A stretch of DNA of 64,000 nt from assembly GCF_007679345.1 (NCBI RefSeq), contig NZ_VEGH01000012.1, forward strand, positions 62,001 through 126,000, written 5' to 3'. The position numbers were made by a program, and so were the translations under genes. Below, in pieces: positions 55,204 to 63,137 of the stretch (positions are counted from its first letter, which is position 1; each line of letters starts with the position of its first letter). The stretch comes from Cellulosimicrobium cellulans. GTDB lineage: Bacteria; Actinomycetota; Actinomycetes; Actinomycetales; Cellulomonadaceae. The notes under the pieces were generated by a model. It was not told where the DNA came from. It saw only the letters and a program-made list of their open reading frames with translations, and searched no databases.

Positions 55204-56658
55204 TCAGCGCCGCCGGGTCAGCAGCTCCAGGCTGACGGCGTCGACCAGCAGCCCCTGGTCCGCGCGCACCCACCGGTCGCCGGTGGCCCGGTGCTCCGCC
55301 AGCGTGGCGAACCGGTACCCGTACATCCGGGCCCGCACCCACCGGGGGCGCTCGCCGTGGAACGGGTCGTGCGCCAGCAGCCGCAGCGTCGGCCGGTCGG
55401 CCTCCAGCAGCTTCCCGAGGAACGGCACGAACCAGCGCAGCTGCGCCGCCGACCCGAGCGCGAGGAACCACATCAGCCAGTCGAGCCGCAGGTGGTACGG
55501 CGCGTACTGCCGCGGCAGCCGCCGGACGTCGCCGGGCTTGCCGCGGAACCCGTACTCGAGCCACGTCGCGTCGCCGGGGTCCTCGTCCCGGGTGCCCTCC
55601 ACCACCACCTCGGTGCGCCGACGCGTGATCGTGCCGAACGCGCCGTAGGCGTTGACCAGGTGGAACGGGTTGAACGACGCGTTCATCCGCTGGTTCCGGG
55701 ACACCAGGTTGCGCGCCGGCCAGAACGACAGCACGACGCACAGCGCGGTGACGGCGAGCACGACCGCGACGAACCACGGCGGTGGATCGGCCGGCGGCGC
55801 GCCGGTGCGGACGTCGACGCCGACCAGCCCGAGGACCGCGGCCCAGGACCGGTCGTCGACCGCCGAGGCCGCCAGCACGATGGTCAGCCAGTTCAGCCAG
55901 GCGAAGTTGCCGGACAGCACCAGCCAGAGCTGCGTCACGATCATGATCGCCGCCGCCGTGCTCGCCACCGGGCCCGGGACCAGCAGCCCGAACGGCACCA
56001 CCAGCTGCGCGACGTGGTTCGCGGCGACCTCGACGCGGTGCAGCGGGCGGGGGAGCAGGTGGAACAGCCGGCTCGCGGGGCCTGGCATCGGCTGGGTCTC
56101 GTGGTGGTAGTACAGCGCCGTCAGGTCGCGCCAGGCGGGGTCGCCGCGCCACTTGATGAGCCCGGCGCCGAGCTCGAGCCGGAACACCAGCCACCACAGC
56201 AGCGCGAGGACGGTCCACGGCGGGGCGACGTCGTCCGAGCCCAGGAACGCCACGAGGAACCCGGCCTCCAGCAGCAGCGACTCCCACCCGAACCCGTAGA
56301 ACGTCTGCCCGACGTTCACCACCGACAGGTACAGCACCCACAGCACGGCGAAGGCGAGCAGCGGCAGCCACGGCGGCCCCTGCTGCGGCAGCCCGGCGAC
56401 CAGCACCGCGGCGACCAGGAGCCCGACCCAGCCGAGGCCGACGAGCAGCCGGTCGGAGTACCGCCAGGCGAACAGGCTCGGTGCGGCCCGGAACGGCACC
56501 CGCTCGGTGAACGCCGGGACGGGGAGCAGGCCGTGCTCGCCGAGCAGCGGGCGGAACTGGCGCAGCACGTTCACGAACGCGAGCACGTAGACGGCGGCCA
56601 CCCCGCGCTGCGCGACCGCCCGGGCGATCGTGTACCCCTCCGCGCCGAACCACTCCAT
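55204..56658 (-). CDS. Lipase maturation factor family membrane protein
   Basis: 484 residues with about eight transmembrane helices. Signature features of lipase maturation factor proteins: NVGQTFYGFGWESLLLEAGF (~114), HHETQPMPGP (~188), NASFNPFHLVNAYGAFG (~328), EYGFRGKPGDVRRLPRQYAPYH-type segment (~365), and WFVPFLGKLLE. In animals the homologue folds lipases in the ER; the bacterial role is not established. ATG 56658 has only a G-rich stretch upstream. Confidence 0.88.
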   Translation of the reverse strand: MEWFGAEGYTIARAVAQRGVAAVYVLAFVNVLRQFRPLLGEHGLLPVPAFTERVPFRAAPSLFAWRYSDRLLVGLGWVGLLVAAVLVAGLPQQGPPWLPLLAFAVLWVLYLSVVNVGQTFYGFGWESLLLEAGFLVAFLGSDDVAPPWTVLALLWWLVFRLELGAGLIKWRGDPAWRDLTALYYHHETQPMPGPASRLFHLLPRPLHRVEVAANHVAQLVVPFGLLVPGPVASTAAAIMIVTQLWLVLSGNFAWLNWLTIVLAASAVDDRSWAAVLGLVGVDVRTGAPPADPPPWFVAVVLAVTALCVVLSFWPARNLVSRNQRMNASFNPFHLVNAYGAFGTITRRRTEVVVEGTRDEDPGDATWLEYGFRGKPGDVRRLPRQYAPYHLRLDWLMWFLALGSAAQLRWFVPFLGKLLEADRPTLRLLAHDPFHGERPRWVRARMYGYRFATLAEHRATGDRWVRADQGLLVDAVSLELLTRRR

Positions 56659-56788
56659 CGCCCACCCCCGTCCGCGCCGCCTCGCCCCGCCCTCGCCCCC
56701 CGGCCTCCCAGCCTCGCCCCCCTCGCCGAGATGGCAACTCTCAGCTGTCGTCCGGGCTCCCGGCAGAGCCGAGAGCTGCGGGCGCCGC

Positions 56789-56856
56789 CCGCCGACTCTG
56801 CACTTCCGGACTGTGTTCCGTCCTCTCGCGGCAGTCCGAGTTCGGAGAGTCGGCGG
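56789..56856. repeat. Imperfect long inverted repeat upstream of padR
   Basis: CCGCCGACTCT (56789-56799) is the exact complement of AGAGTCGGCGG (56846-56856); inside, CGGACTG pairs with CAGTCCG. The 277-base gap between two divergent genes (56659-56935) holds this structure and, further right, the padR promoter. It contains no gene I can support. Confidence 0.55.
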
Positions 56857-56899
56857 AGCACGCCGCGCGGAGGGGAGGAGATCGTCGTGAGGCGGGGGG

Positions 56900-56930
56900 T
56901 TCACGCAAGAGCAGTAGCGATATATCGTTA
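56900..56930 (+). promoter_or_regulatory. padR promoter with palindromic operator
   Basis: -35 TTCACG (56900-56905), 17-bp spacer, -10 TATCGT (56923-56928). The palindrome CGATATATCG (56918-56927) covers the -10, extending to 16 bp (56915-56930) with one mismatch. ATG follows 7 bases after the -10, so the transcript is probably leaderless. Likely PadR autorepression. Confidence 0.7.
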
Positions 56931-56935
56931 GCGTC

Positions 56936-57679
56936 ATGCGATACAACGACACATCAGACGAGTTCGAGAGCGAGGGCCGCGACGAGCGGTCCGGTCGCGG
57001 CCCGCACGGGTCGCACGAGGGGCACCGCGGGCGCGGGCGGGGGTTCGGCGGCCACGGGCCGCGCGGCTTCGGCCCGGGCGCGGGGTTCGGTCCCGGTGGG
57101 GGCTTCGGCCCCGGGGGTCCCGGCGGGTTCGGCCCGGGCGGTTTCGGCCCCGGCGGGTTCGGTCCCGGCGGCCGGCGCGGCCGGCGACCGCGCGGCGACG
57201 TCCGCAACGCGATCCTGCTGCTGCTGGCCGAGCAGCCGATGCACGGGTACCAGCTGATGGAGGCGATCGCGGAGCGCAGCGACGGCCGGTGGCGCCCGAG
57301 CCCCGGCGCCGTCTACCCGACCCTGAACCTCCTGGAGGACGAGGGCGTCGTGACGCTCACCGCCTCCGCGGGCCGCAAGCTCGCCACGCTGACCGAGGAG
57401 GGACGCGCCCTCGTCGAGCGGGACGGTGCGTCCTGGCCGGACCCGTTCGCGGCCGGCGACGCCGAGCAGGGCGTGGACCTGCGCGCCGAGGTCGGGCCGC
57501 TGCTCGAGGCCGTCCGGGCCGTGGGGCGCGGCGGGACCGAGGCGCAGCGGGTGCGCGCGGGCGAGATCCTCGCCGAGGCGCGCCGGTCGGTGTACCGCGT
57601 GCTGGCGGGCGATGACCCGGCGCCGGCCCCGGGCGCCTTGGCCCCGGACGCCCGGGCCCCGGAGGGCCCGACCGCCTGA
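56936..57679 (+). CDS. PadR-family regulator with FG-rich N-terminal extension
   Basis: 247 residues. The first ~85 are disordered and low-complexity, with about nine GF/FGPGG units (GFGPGGFGPGGFGPGG) flanked by Arg/His-rich stretches. The PadR winged HTH follows (~86-160: ILLLLAEQPMHGYQLMEAIA, SPGAVYPTLNLLEDEGVVT), then a helical C-terminus. Usual PadR proteins start at the HTH, so this N-terminal extension is extra. ATG 56936. Autorepression at the CGATATATCG palindrome is likely. Target genes unknown; the divergent lipase-maturation-factor-like gene is one candidate. Confidence 0.88.
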   Translation: MRYNDTSDEFESEGRDERSGRGPHGSHEGHRGRGRGFGGHGPRGFGPGAGFGPGGGFGPGGPGGFGPGGFGPGGFGPGGRRGRRPRGDVRNAILLLLAEQPMHGYQLMEAIAERSDGRWRPSPGAVYPTLNLLEDEGVVTLTASAGRKLATLTEEGRALVERDGASWPDPFAAGDAEQGVDLRAEVGPLLEAVRAVGRGGTEAQRVRAGEILAEARRSVYRVLAGDDPAPAPGALAPDARAPEGPTA

Positions 57680-57801
57680 CGGCGGGCACGGCGCCCACCG
57701 CGCTCGTGCCCGGCCGCCCGGCCCACCCGGCCCACCCGGCCCACCGGTCCTGGCCGGGTCGTCGGGCTCCACCAGCACCTCTCGGGCTCGCCCGGCAGCC
57801 G

Positions 57802-57857
57802 GAGTGGATCCGTTCGAGCCGACACGCCGGGGCGTGTCGGCTCGAACGGATCCACTC
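57802..57857. terminator. 27-bp perfect inverted repeat between convergent genes
   Basis: Left arm 57802-57828 (GAGTGGATCCGTTCGAGCCG then ACACGCC) is the exact complement of the right arm 57831-57857, spacer GG. It lies in the 220-base gap after padR and the VOC gene and would form an extremely stable hairpin. No T-tract. Either a two-way terminator or a dispersed repeat element. Confidence 0.75.
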
Positions 57858-57899
57858 GCCGCCGGTGGGAGGCGACCCCGACGCACGAGCGCGGGCGGG

Positions 57900-58280
57900 T
57901 CAGGGCCAGACGTGCGCCTGCTCGGCGAAGTCCGCCGGGTCGCTGTGCACCGGGATCACGCACAGCAGGTGCCCGCCCGGTACGCGCAGCGTGCGGCAGT
58001 CCAGCCAGCCGCCGACCTCGACCGCGCCGAGGTCGAGCAGCCGCGCGGTCTCGGCGGCGACGTCGTCGGTCTCCATGTCGAGGTGGTACCGCGCCGGGCC
58101 GCCGATCGACTGCACGGCGGCGACCAGCCCGGGGACGGGGTCCTCGAGGTGGGTGAACTGCTCCTCGTCCGGCACCGACCACGAGGCCACGCCGGTGGCG
58201 GCGGACCAGAACCGGGCCGCTGCGGCGGCCTCGGCGTGCGGGGCGTCGATGAGCAGGGTCGAGATCCGGCTGCGGTGCAC
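57900..58280 (-). CDS. Glyoxalase/VOC-like protein
   Basis: 126 residues of a single-chain VOC fold: STLLIDAPHAEAAAAARFW, RYHLDMETDDVAAETARLLD and CRTLRVPGGHLLCVIP, typical of the glyoxalase-like (antibiotic resistance/dioxygenase-like) group. Metal ligands are not certain. GTG 58280 is chosen because GAGGAGG lies 6 bases before it; ATG 58286 would leave no spacing after that Shine-Dalgarno. Function unknown. Confidence 0.82.
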   Translation of the reverse strand: MHRSRISTLLIDAPHAEAAAAARFWSAATGVASWSVPDEEQFTHLEDPVPGLVAAVQSIGGPARYHLDMETDDVAAETARLLDLGAVEVGGWLDCRTLRVPGGHLLCVIPVHSDPADFAEQAHVWP

Positions 58281-58356
58281 GGGCATCCTCCTCGATGTCC
58301 CGACGGACGGTAGCGCTCCCACCACCCCGACCACCAGTACCGCGGGTCTGTCCCGG

Positions 58357-59100
58357 TCAGTCGCCGTCGGTGCCGACGCCCACGGGCACCGGGCGCGCGA
58401 CGCCCGGAGCACCCGCCGCGCCGCCGCCCGCCGTCCGCCGGGTGTGCGTCTCGATCGCGGCCAGCACCACGGCCAGCACCGCCGCGGCGAGCAGCGTCGC
58501 GCGCGTGCCCAGCGCGCCCGGGGCGCTCGCCACCGCGCCGATCCCGGCGCCGCCGGCGAACGCCAGCACGATCAGGGCCAGTCGCTGCGCGACCACGCGC
58601 TGGGTGCGGTCGTAACCGCTGAGCCACTCGTAGGCCGCGGTCACGAGGGTGCGCAGGTTCCCGGTGGTCATCGTCGTGCTGTAGGTGGTGTCCCGGACGA
58701 GTCGGAATGTCGTGACCTGCAGCGCGGCGACGAACGCCACCGCCATGGTCGTCACGAGCGTCGGCACGGAGCGCGGCAGGCCCGCGACCGCGACCAGCAC
58801 GGCGATCTCGGCGAGCAGCACCACGCGCGTCGGGTCGTCGAGCCCGGGCAGCCGGCGGTGCGCCGCCAGCCACTCCGCCGCGACCAGGCCCAGCACGAAC
58901 GCGCCGAGGATCGGCAGGTAGCCCGCGGCCTGGGCCCACCGGCCCTCGGCGGCGTGGATCGCCACGAACACGACGTTGCCGGTCTGGGCGTTGGCGAACA
59001 CGCCGCCGTGCGCCACGAACGTGTAGGCGTCGAGGAAGCCGCCGACGACGGCGAGCGCGGCCCCGGTCGCGGGGTGCTCGGGGCGGGTGCGGACCCTCAC
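58357..59100 (-). CDS. DUF1275 (YoaK) family membrane protein
   Basis: 247 residues with six transmembrane helices. VVGGFLDAYTFVAHGGVFANAQTGNVVF (abridged: GGFLDAYTFV...AQTGNVVF) at the N-terminus and TTYSTTMTTGNLRTLV (~140) are the signatures of DUF1275. Function unknown. GTG 59100. Ends 76 bases before the VOC gene starts, on the same strand. Confidence 0.88.
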   Translation of the reverse strand: MRVRTRPEHPATGAALAVVGGFLDAYTFVAHGGVFANAQTGNVVFVAIHAAEGRWAQAAGYLPILGAFVLGLVAAEWLAAHRRLPGLDDPTRVVLLAEIAVLVAVAGLPRSVPTLVTTMAVAFVAALQVTTFRLVRDTTYSTTMTTGNLRTLVTAAYEWLSGYDRTQRVVAQRLALIVLAFAGGAGIGAVASAPGALGTRATLLAAAVLAVVLAAIETHTRRTAGGGAAGAPGVARPVPVGVGTDGD

Positions 59101-59236
59101 GGCTCGCGCCGCCCCTCGGGGGTGGTGCGGGTCGGTCGCTGCCGGGTCACGCCGCTCACGTTCCCCAGTATGCGCCTGGTCGTCCCATGACTTGACGGGA
59201 CCATCGGCCCTGGTCGGCCCGCACCGCCCCCGCGGC

Positions 59237-59725
59237 TCAGCCCTCCGCGAGCAGCGCCGGGATCTGCCCCACGGCCTCGCGCATGCCCTCCTCCATCCCC
59301 ATCGCGATCACCTGGGCCATCGCCTCGGCGTCCGGGAACTGCGTGGTGATGGTCATGCGCGTCCCGCCGTCGACGGGCGTGAGCTCGGTGCGCATCATGG
59401 CGGCGGGCATGGCGTCGTCCGGGTTGCCGTCGGCGTCGGAGAACCCGTCCTGGATCTCGATCGAGCGCGGGGGGTCGACGGCGAGCACGCGCCACCAGCC
59501 GTGCGCCCGCGTCCCGTCCGGCCCGGTCATCCAGTACCGCGACTCGGCGCCGGGGGTGAGGTCGTGCGCGGGGAACGTCGCCGGCCACCCCGGAGGGCCC
59601 CACCAGCGGGAGAGCTGGTCGCCCTCGGACCACAGCCGCCACACCCGCTCGGGCGGGGCGTCGAGCTCGGTCACCACGGTGAGCGTCAGCGCGTCGGTGT
59701 CCTTGATGGTGTCGACGACGGTCAT
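59237..59725 (-). CDS. SRPBCC (AHSA1-type) domain protein
   Basis: 162 residues: VVTELDAPPERVWRLWSEGDQ and WWGPPGWPATFPAHDL are the standard START-like AHSA1/CalC pattern that binds hydrophobic ligands. Paired with an upstream ArsR regulator (4-base ATGA overlap), an arrangement common in actinobacteria. Ligand unknown. Confidence 0.88.
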   Translation of the reverse strand: MTVVDTIKDTDALTLTVVTELDAPPERVWRLWSEGDQLSRWWGPPGWPATFPAHDLTPGAESRYWMTGPDGTRAHGWWRVLAVDPPRSIEIQDGFSDADGNPDDAMPAAMMRTELTPVDGGTRMTITTQFPDAEAMAQVIAMGMEEGMREAVGQIPALLAEG

Positions 59726-60072
59726 GAGGCGTCCCCTTCTCGCGTGTCGTCGAGGATCTCCGCCATGCGGTCGATGCGGCCGCGCCAGATCTCCTCGTAC
59801 CGGTCGAGCAGCCGTGCGGCCGCCCGGATGGTCGCGACGTCGGCGTGGACGACCTGCTCGCGGCCGTGCCGCTGCTTGGTCACGAGGTGCGCGCGCTCCA
59901 GCACCGCCACGTGCTTCTGCACGGCGGCGAAGCTCATGTCGTAGGAGCGCGCGAGGGCGGTCACCGACGCCTCCCGGCGCAGCACCCGCGTGACGATGTC
60001 ACGGCGGGTGGCGTCGGCCAGCGCGGCGAACACCCGGTCCACCTCGTCGGGGTCGAGCTGACGTACAACCAT
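59722..60072 (-). CDS. ArsR-family regulator
   Basis: 116 residues with a winged HTH (VFAALADATRRDIVTRVL..., SVTALARSYDMSFAAVQKHVAVLERAHLV). No metal-binding Cys is present, so it is not a metal sensor of the ArsR/SmtB type; this subgroup accompanies SRPBCC proteins. The ATG at 60072 lies inside a perfect palindrome, the likely autorepression site. Confidence 0.92.
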   Translation of the reverse strand: MVVRQLDPDEVDRVFAALADATRRDIVTRVLRREASVTALARSYDMSFAAVQKHVAVLERAHLVTKQRHGREQVVHADVATIRAAARLLDRYEEIWRGRIDRMAEILDDTREGDAS

Positions 60073-60109
60073 GTGGTTGTACGTTACTCGGATGTGGCGC
60101 AGATCACAA
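60061..60109 (-). promoter_or_regulatory. ArsR promoter and 24-bp palindromic operator
   Basis: Minus-strand promoter: -35 TTGTGA (60109-60104), 17-bp spacer, -10 TAACGT (60086-60081). The palindrome 60061-60084 has perfect 11-bp arms (ACGTACAACCA and its complement) around TG and spans the -10 edge, transcription start and ATG. The transcript is leaderless or nearly so, and bound repressor would block initiation. Confidence 0.85.
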
Positions 60110-60373
60110 GCGCGGCTCGGTGCGCGCTCGCCCCGGTCGCGAGCAGGTGGTTCAAGTCGTGGCAAACCATGACATCTCGGACTCGGTGGAGGCAGCGCCC
60201 CGTGGGTCGAAACGGGCTCAAGCCGGGCAGATTGCCACGCGCGCGGCGCTCCAGGGGGACGATTTGGTCACAGATGCCGCAAAACAGGACGCGCGTTGCA
60301 ATCGCGCAGAAAATGACCTGGTGTCAGGTGTCCCCTCGCGCCCCGAGTTCCGGGATGCCGCGGCCCTCTTCTC

Positions 60374-60411
60374 GCAAATGCCTGCGCGCGGCAAATGCTC
60401 CCTGCTAGCGT
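60374..60411 (+). promoter_or_regulatory. Promoter region of the I36 inhibitor gene with direct repeats
   Basis: The 397-base gap 60073-60469 holds no gene on either strand. GCAAATGC occurs twice (60374-60381, 60391-60398), 17 bases apart, followed by the -10 candidate TAGCGT (60406-60411). The repeats may be a binding site for an unidentified regulator. The rest of the gap shows nothing recognisable. Confidence 0.45.
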
Positions 60412-60469
60412 CCGGATCGTGGGGGCATCCAGTCCGGGGATCGACGGACGACGACGAAGGAAGAGATTC

Positions 60470-60925
60470 ATGACTCACGCACGTCCACTTCTGGAGAAGG
60501 TGTTGCGGGTGGCTGCCGCGGCGTTCATCGCGCTGGTGGGATCGGTCGGCCTCGCAGGCGCCGCCTCGGCCGCCGCGGGTGACTGCCCGTCCACGTACGC
60601 CTGCATCTGGCGGGACGCGAACTACGTGACGGGTACGTCCGGCACCGCGCACGTGAAGTTCCACTCGTGCCACCACGACTTCCGCCTGTCGAACTACGCG
60701 GGCACGACGATCAACGCGAACGACAGCGCGTCGTCGGTCTCGAACCGCGGGACGGTGTCCTCCGCGTCGTTCTACCTGGACACTCTGTACGCGGGCCCTT
60801 CCTTCACGCTCGCCAAGGGCACGGGGGACGGCAACCTCAGCGACTCGTCGGGGAATGCCCCCGGGGGTTTCAACGACAAGCTCAGCTCGGCCAAGTTCGT
60901 GTCTTTCGGCGCGGCCTGCCGGTAA
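60470..60925 (+). CDS. Secreted peptidase-inhibitor-like protein (I36 family)
   Basis: 151 residues. Sec signal peptide (basic n-region, AAAAFIALVGSVGLAGAASA, cleavage ~36). The mature protein opens DCPSTYACIWRDANY, the pattern of I36 inhibitors and other small beta/gamma-crystallin-like proteins, and has further Cys near ~64 and at the end. May inhibit a secreted protease or bind calcium. ATG 60470 follows GAAGGAAGAG. A perfect hairpin ends the unit. Confidence 0.82.
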   Translation: MTHARPLLEKVLRVAAAAFIALVGSVGLAGAASAAAGDCPSTYACIWRDANYVTGTSGTAHVKFHSCHHDFRLSNYAGTTINANDSASSVSNRGTVSSASFYLDTLYAGPSFTLAKGTGDGNLSDSSGNAPGGFNDKLSSAKFVSFGAACR

Positions 60926-60934
60926 TTCGTCTCC

Positions 60935-60969
60935 GCGCCGCGGGGTGCCGTTCACGCACCCCGCGGCGC
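60935..60969 (+). terminator. Terminator after the I36 gene
   Basis: Perfect 14-bp arms (GCGCCGCGGGGTGC, 60935-60948, and complement 60956-60969) with a 7-base loop. Separates the inhibitor gene from the following three-gene operon. Confidence 0.75.
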
Positions 60970-60987
60970 CTGGTAGGGAGTGCCTGA

Positions 60988-61893
60988 ATGAGCGTGCCTA
61001 GACCAGTGGTCCATTCCGCCGTCACCGTGCTCGTCGCGGTCGGCCTGGTGGGGTGCTCCGCGAGCAGCCCCGACGCGGCGCAAGGACCGAGCATCCTCGT
61101 CGAGAAGAACCGCGTGATGTGGGTGATGCCGCTCGACGCCTACGTGGTGGCGGAGCAGCTCGACTCCGCGGTCGACGTCTTCATCGAGCCGTGCATGCGA
61201 GAGCGCGGATTCGTGTACCGGCGTCCGCCCGTCGACGTGACCAAGCGGTCCGAGACCGCGTCCGTGAGCGGGCGGCGCCTGTTCAACGTCGAGGTGGCGA
61301 AGCAGTGGGGCTACAGCGGGGCGCCTGACCCGAACGCCGACGTGCTGCGGGCGGCTGCGGCGGAGTCGACGCACTGGTCGGCGGAAGAGCAGGACCAGTA
61401 CGAGGAGTGCCTGAGAGATGCCCGTGAGCAGTTCCCCGCCCAGCGGATCAACAACTTCGTCTCCGGCCTGACGGTGTCCACCTGGAGTGGAGCCAAGAAC
61501 GCCCCGGAGGTCCTCGAGGCGGCCGAGCGCTGGGTGCAGTGCATGCGGCCGCTGGGGTTCTCCGACCTCCCCGCCGGTCCGAACGCCGACGGGGGCGGGA
61601 CACCCACGCCGGCGATGGTGGAGGCCTACACCGGAGTCCCGTACGACGCGACCTTCGACGGTGCGGCCCCCGAGCAGACGGCCGAGCAGAGGGCCGAGGA
61701 GATCCGGATCGCGACCTTCGACGCCGAGTGCCAGGAGAGCTCGGGATACGCCCAGGCGCTCTACGACGCCGAATGGGATCGCCAGGTCTCCGTCGTGCGC
61801 GAGAACGAGGGGGCCCTGACCAATCTGCTCGACGAGAAGGCGGCCTACGAGGAGAAGGCCGACAGGATCCTGCGTGAGGCTGGGCAGAGTTGA
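60988..61893 (+). CDS. Hypothetical lipoprotein
   Basis: 301 residues with signal peptide and lipobox LVGC (~20-23), so cell-surface anchored. The mature part has paired cysteines (EPCMRERG, YEECLRDA, VQCMRPLG, DAECQESS) suggesting disulfides, and helical segments at the end. No known domain is recognised. It overlaps the adaptor gene by 4 bases (TTGA), so it belongs to the ABC exporter operon. Confidence 0.78.
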   Translation: MSVPRPVVHSAVTVLVAVGLVGCSASSPDAAQGPSILVEKNRVMWVMPLDAYVVAEQLDSAVDVFIEPCMRERGFVYRRPPVDVTKRSETASVSGRRLFNVEVAKQWGYSGAPDPNADVLRAAAAESTHWSAEEQDQYEECLRDAREQFPAQRINNFVSGLTVSTWSGAKNAPEVLEAAERWVQCMRPLGFSDLPAGPNADGGGTPTPAMVEAYTGVPYDATFDGAAPEQTAEQRAEEIRIATFDAECQESSGYAQALYDAEWDRQVSVVRENEGALTNLLDEKAAYEEKADRILREAGQS

Positions 61894-63137
61894 CGGGCGC
61901 TCGACGCACCGTCATGTCCCTCGTGGTCGCGGGCACGCTCGTCGGCGGACTCGTCGGCGGCTGGTTCGCCGCGGAGAGGCTCCAGTCCCCGGCGCAGGTC
62001 GCGGCCCGCGCGGAGCCTCCGAAGCCGTCGGACATCCTGGCCACGGTGACAGTCGGCGAGCTCACGGAGCAGGTCACCGCCCGCTCGGAGATCGTGCGCG
62101 AGTCGGCGAGCAGCGTCGAGGTGGCGCTGGCCGGCGCCGAGCAGAGCGTCGTGACCGCGAACCGCGTGCCCCCCGGCTCGGACCTGCGACCGGGGGCGGC
62201 AGTCCTCGAGGTCAACGGCCGCCCGGTCATCGCCACGACCGGTGCGTTCCCGTACTACCGGGACATGGCCGAGGGGGACACGGGTCCCGACGTGGAGCAG
62301 CTGCAGCGGTTCCTGATCAGCTGCGGCTACCGGACCGGTGGTGTCGGGCAGTTCGGCCCCCAGACCGCCTGGGCCGTGCGGCAGCTGTACCGCGCGATCG
62401 GTCACGAGGTCGTCCTGCGTGAGGAGGCCGCGCCGTCCGATGGCACGACGGCGACCGGAGCGCAGAGCGTGGCGGCCGCGGTGCCGGCTGGTCCCTCGTC
62501 CGAGGAGGACCCGGAGGGCGGACCGGGGGAGCCGCCCGCCGACGAGGGCGCAGCGGCGCCGGCCGCCACCCGACAGGTGGTGGTGGTTCCCCGGAGCGAG
62601 CTCATCGTGCTGGGGTCGCTGCCGGTCGTCACGGGAGACGTCCCAGCGGTGGGCACCGTGCTGACCCCCGAGAACTCCGCCCTGACCTTCGGTCAGGGGC
62701 AGGTCGTCGCACGAGCGAAGATCGCCGTGACGGTCCTGCCCGTGCTCGCCGAGGGGATGCCGGTCGTCCTCACCGGTGCGGACGGAACCACGATGGACGG
62801 AACCCTGGGCCCCGTCCCCGCCGTCACGGTCGGCGGGGAGGACGCCTCGGCCGAGGTCGCGGTCCCGCTCGTCACGGAGGCGATCGACGAGGCGTGGCTG
62901 GACGCGAACGTGCTGACCGTGATCACGGTGACGGCCGTCGCCGACCAGGCGCTCCGGGTCCCCTCGCGCGCGGTCGTCCCCCGCGCGGACGGCTCGTGGG
63001 TGGTCCTGCGCCGCGCCGCGGACGGGTCCTTCGAGGAGATCGCGGTGCGCGAGCTCGGCCGGCTGGGTGGCACCAGCGCCATCGAGCCGACCGCGACCGG
63101 CGGGCTGTCCGAGGGGGACGAGGTGAAGGTGGAGTGA
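61890..63137 (+). CDS. Peptidoglycan-binding efflux adaptor protein
   Basis: 415 residues. One N-terminal transmembrane segment, then a PG_binding_1 domain (~130-172: GDTGPDVEQLQRFLISCGYR...FGPQTAWAVRQLYR), and a HlyD-like adaptor region (LRPGAAVLEVNGRPV, VPSRAVVPRADGSWVVL). In actinobacteria such fusion adaptors accompany MacB-type ABC exporters. TTG 61890 overlaps the lipoprotein stop; ATG 61914 is the alternative start, but it would remove the positive residues ahead of the transmembrane segment. Stop overlaps the ATPase GTG. Confidence 0.8.
   Translation: MTGARRTVMSLVVAGTLVGGLVGGWFAAERLQSPAQVAARAEPPKPSDILATVTVGELTEQVTARSEIVRESASSVEVALAGAEQSVVTANRVPPGSDLRPGAAVLEVNGRPVIATTGAFPYYRDMAEGDTGPDVEQLQRFLISCGYRTGGVGQFGPQTAWAVRQLYRAIGHEVVLREEAAPSDGTTATGAQSVAAAVPAGPSSEEDPEGGPGEPPADEGAAAPAATRQVVVVPRSELIVLGSLPVVTGDVPAVGTVLTPENSALTFGQGQVVARAKIAVTVLPVLAEGMPVVLTGADGTTMDGTLGPVPAVTVGGEDASAEVAVPLVTEAIDEAWLDANVLTVITVTAVADQALRVPSRAVVPRADGSWVVLRRAADGSFEEIAVRELGRLGGTSAIEPTATGGLSEGDEVKVE

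Noticed and set aside
57680..57899. A small gene within the long palindrome gap
   Set aside because: Frames across the gap lack a start with a ribosome binding site and would have to translate the palindrome itself.
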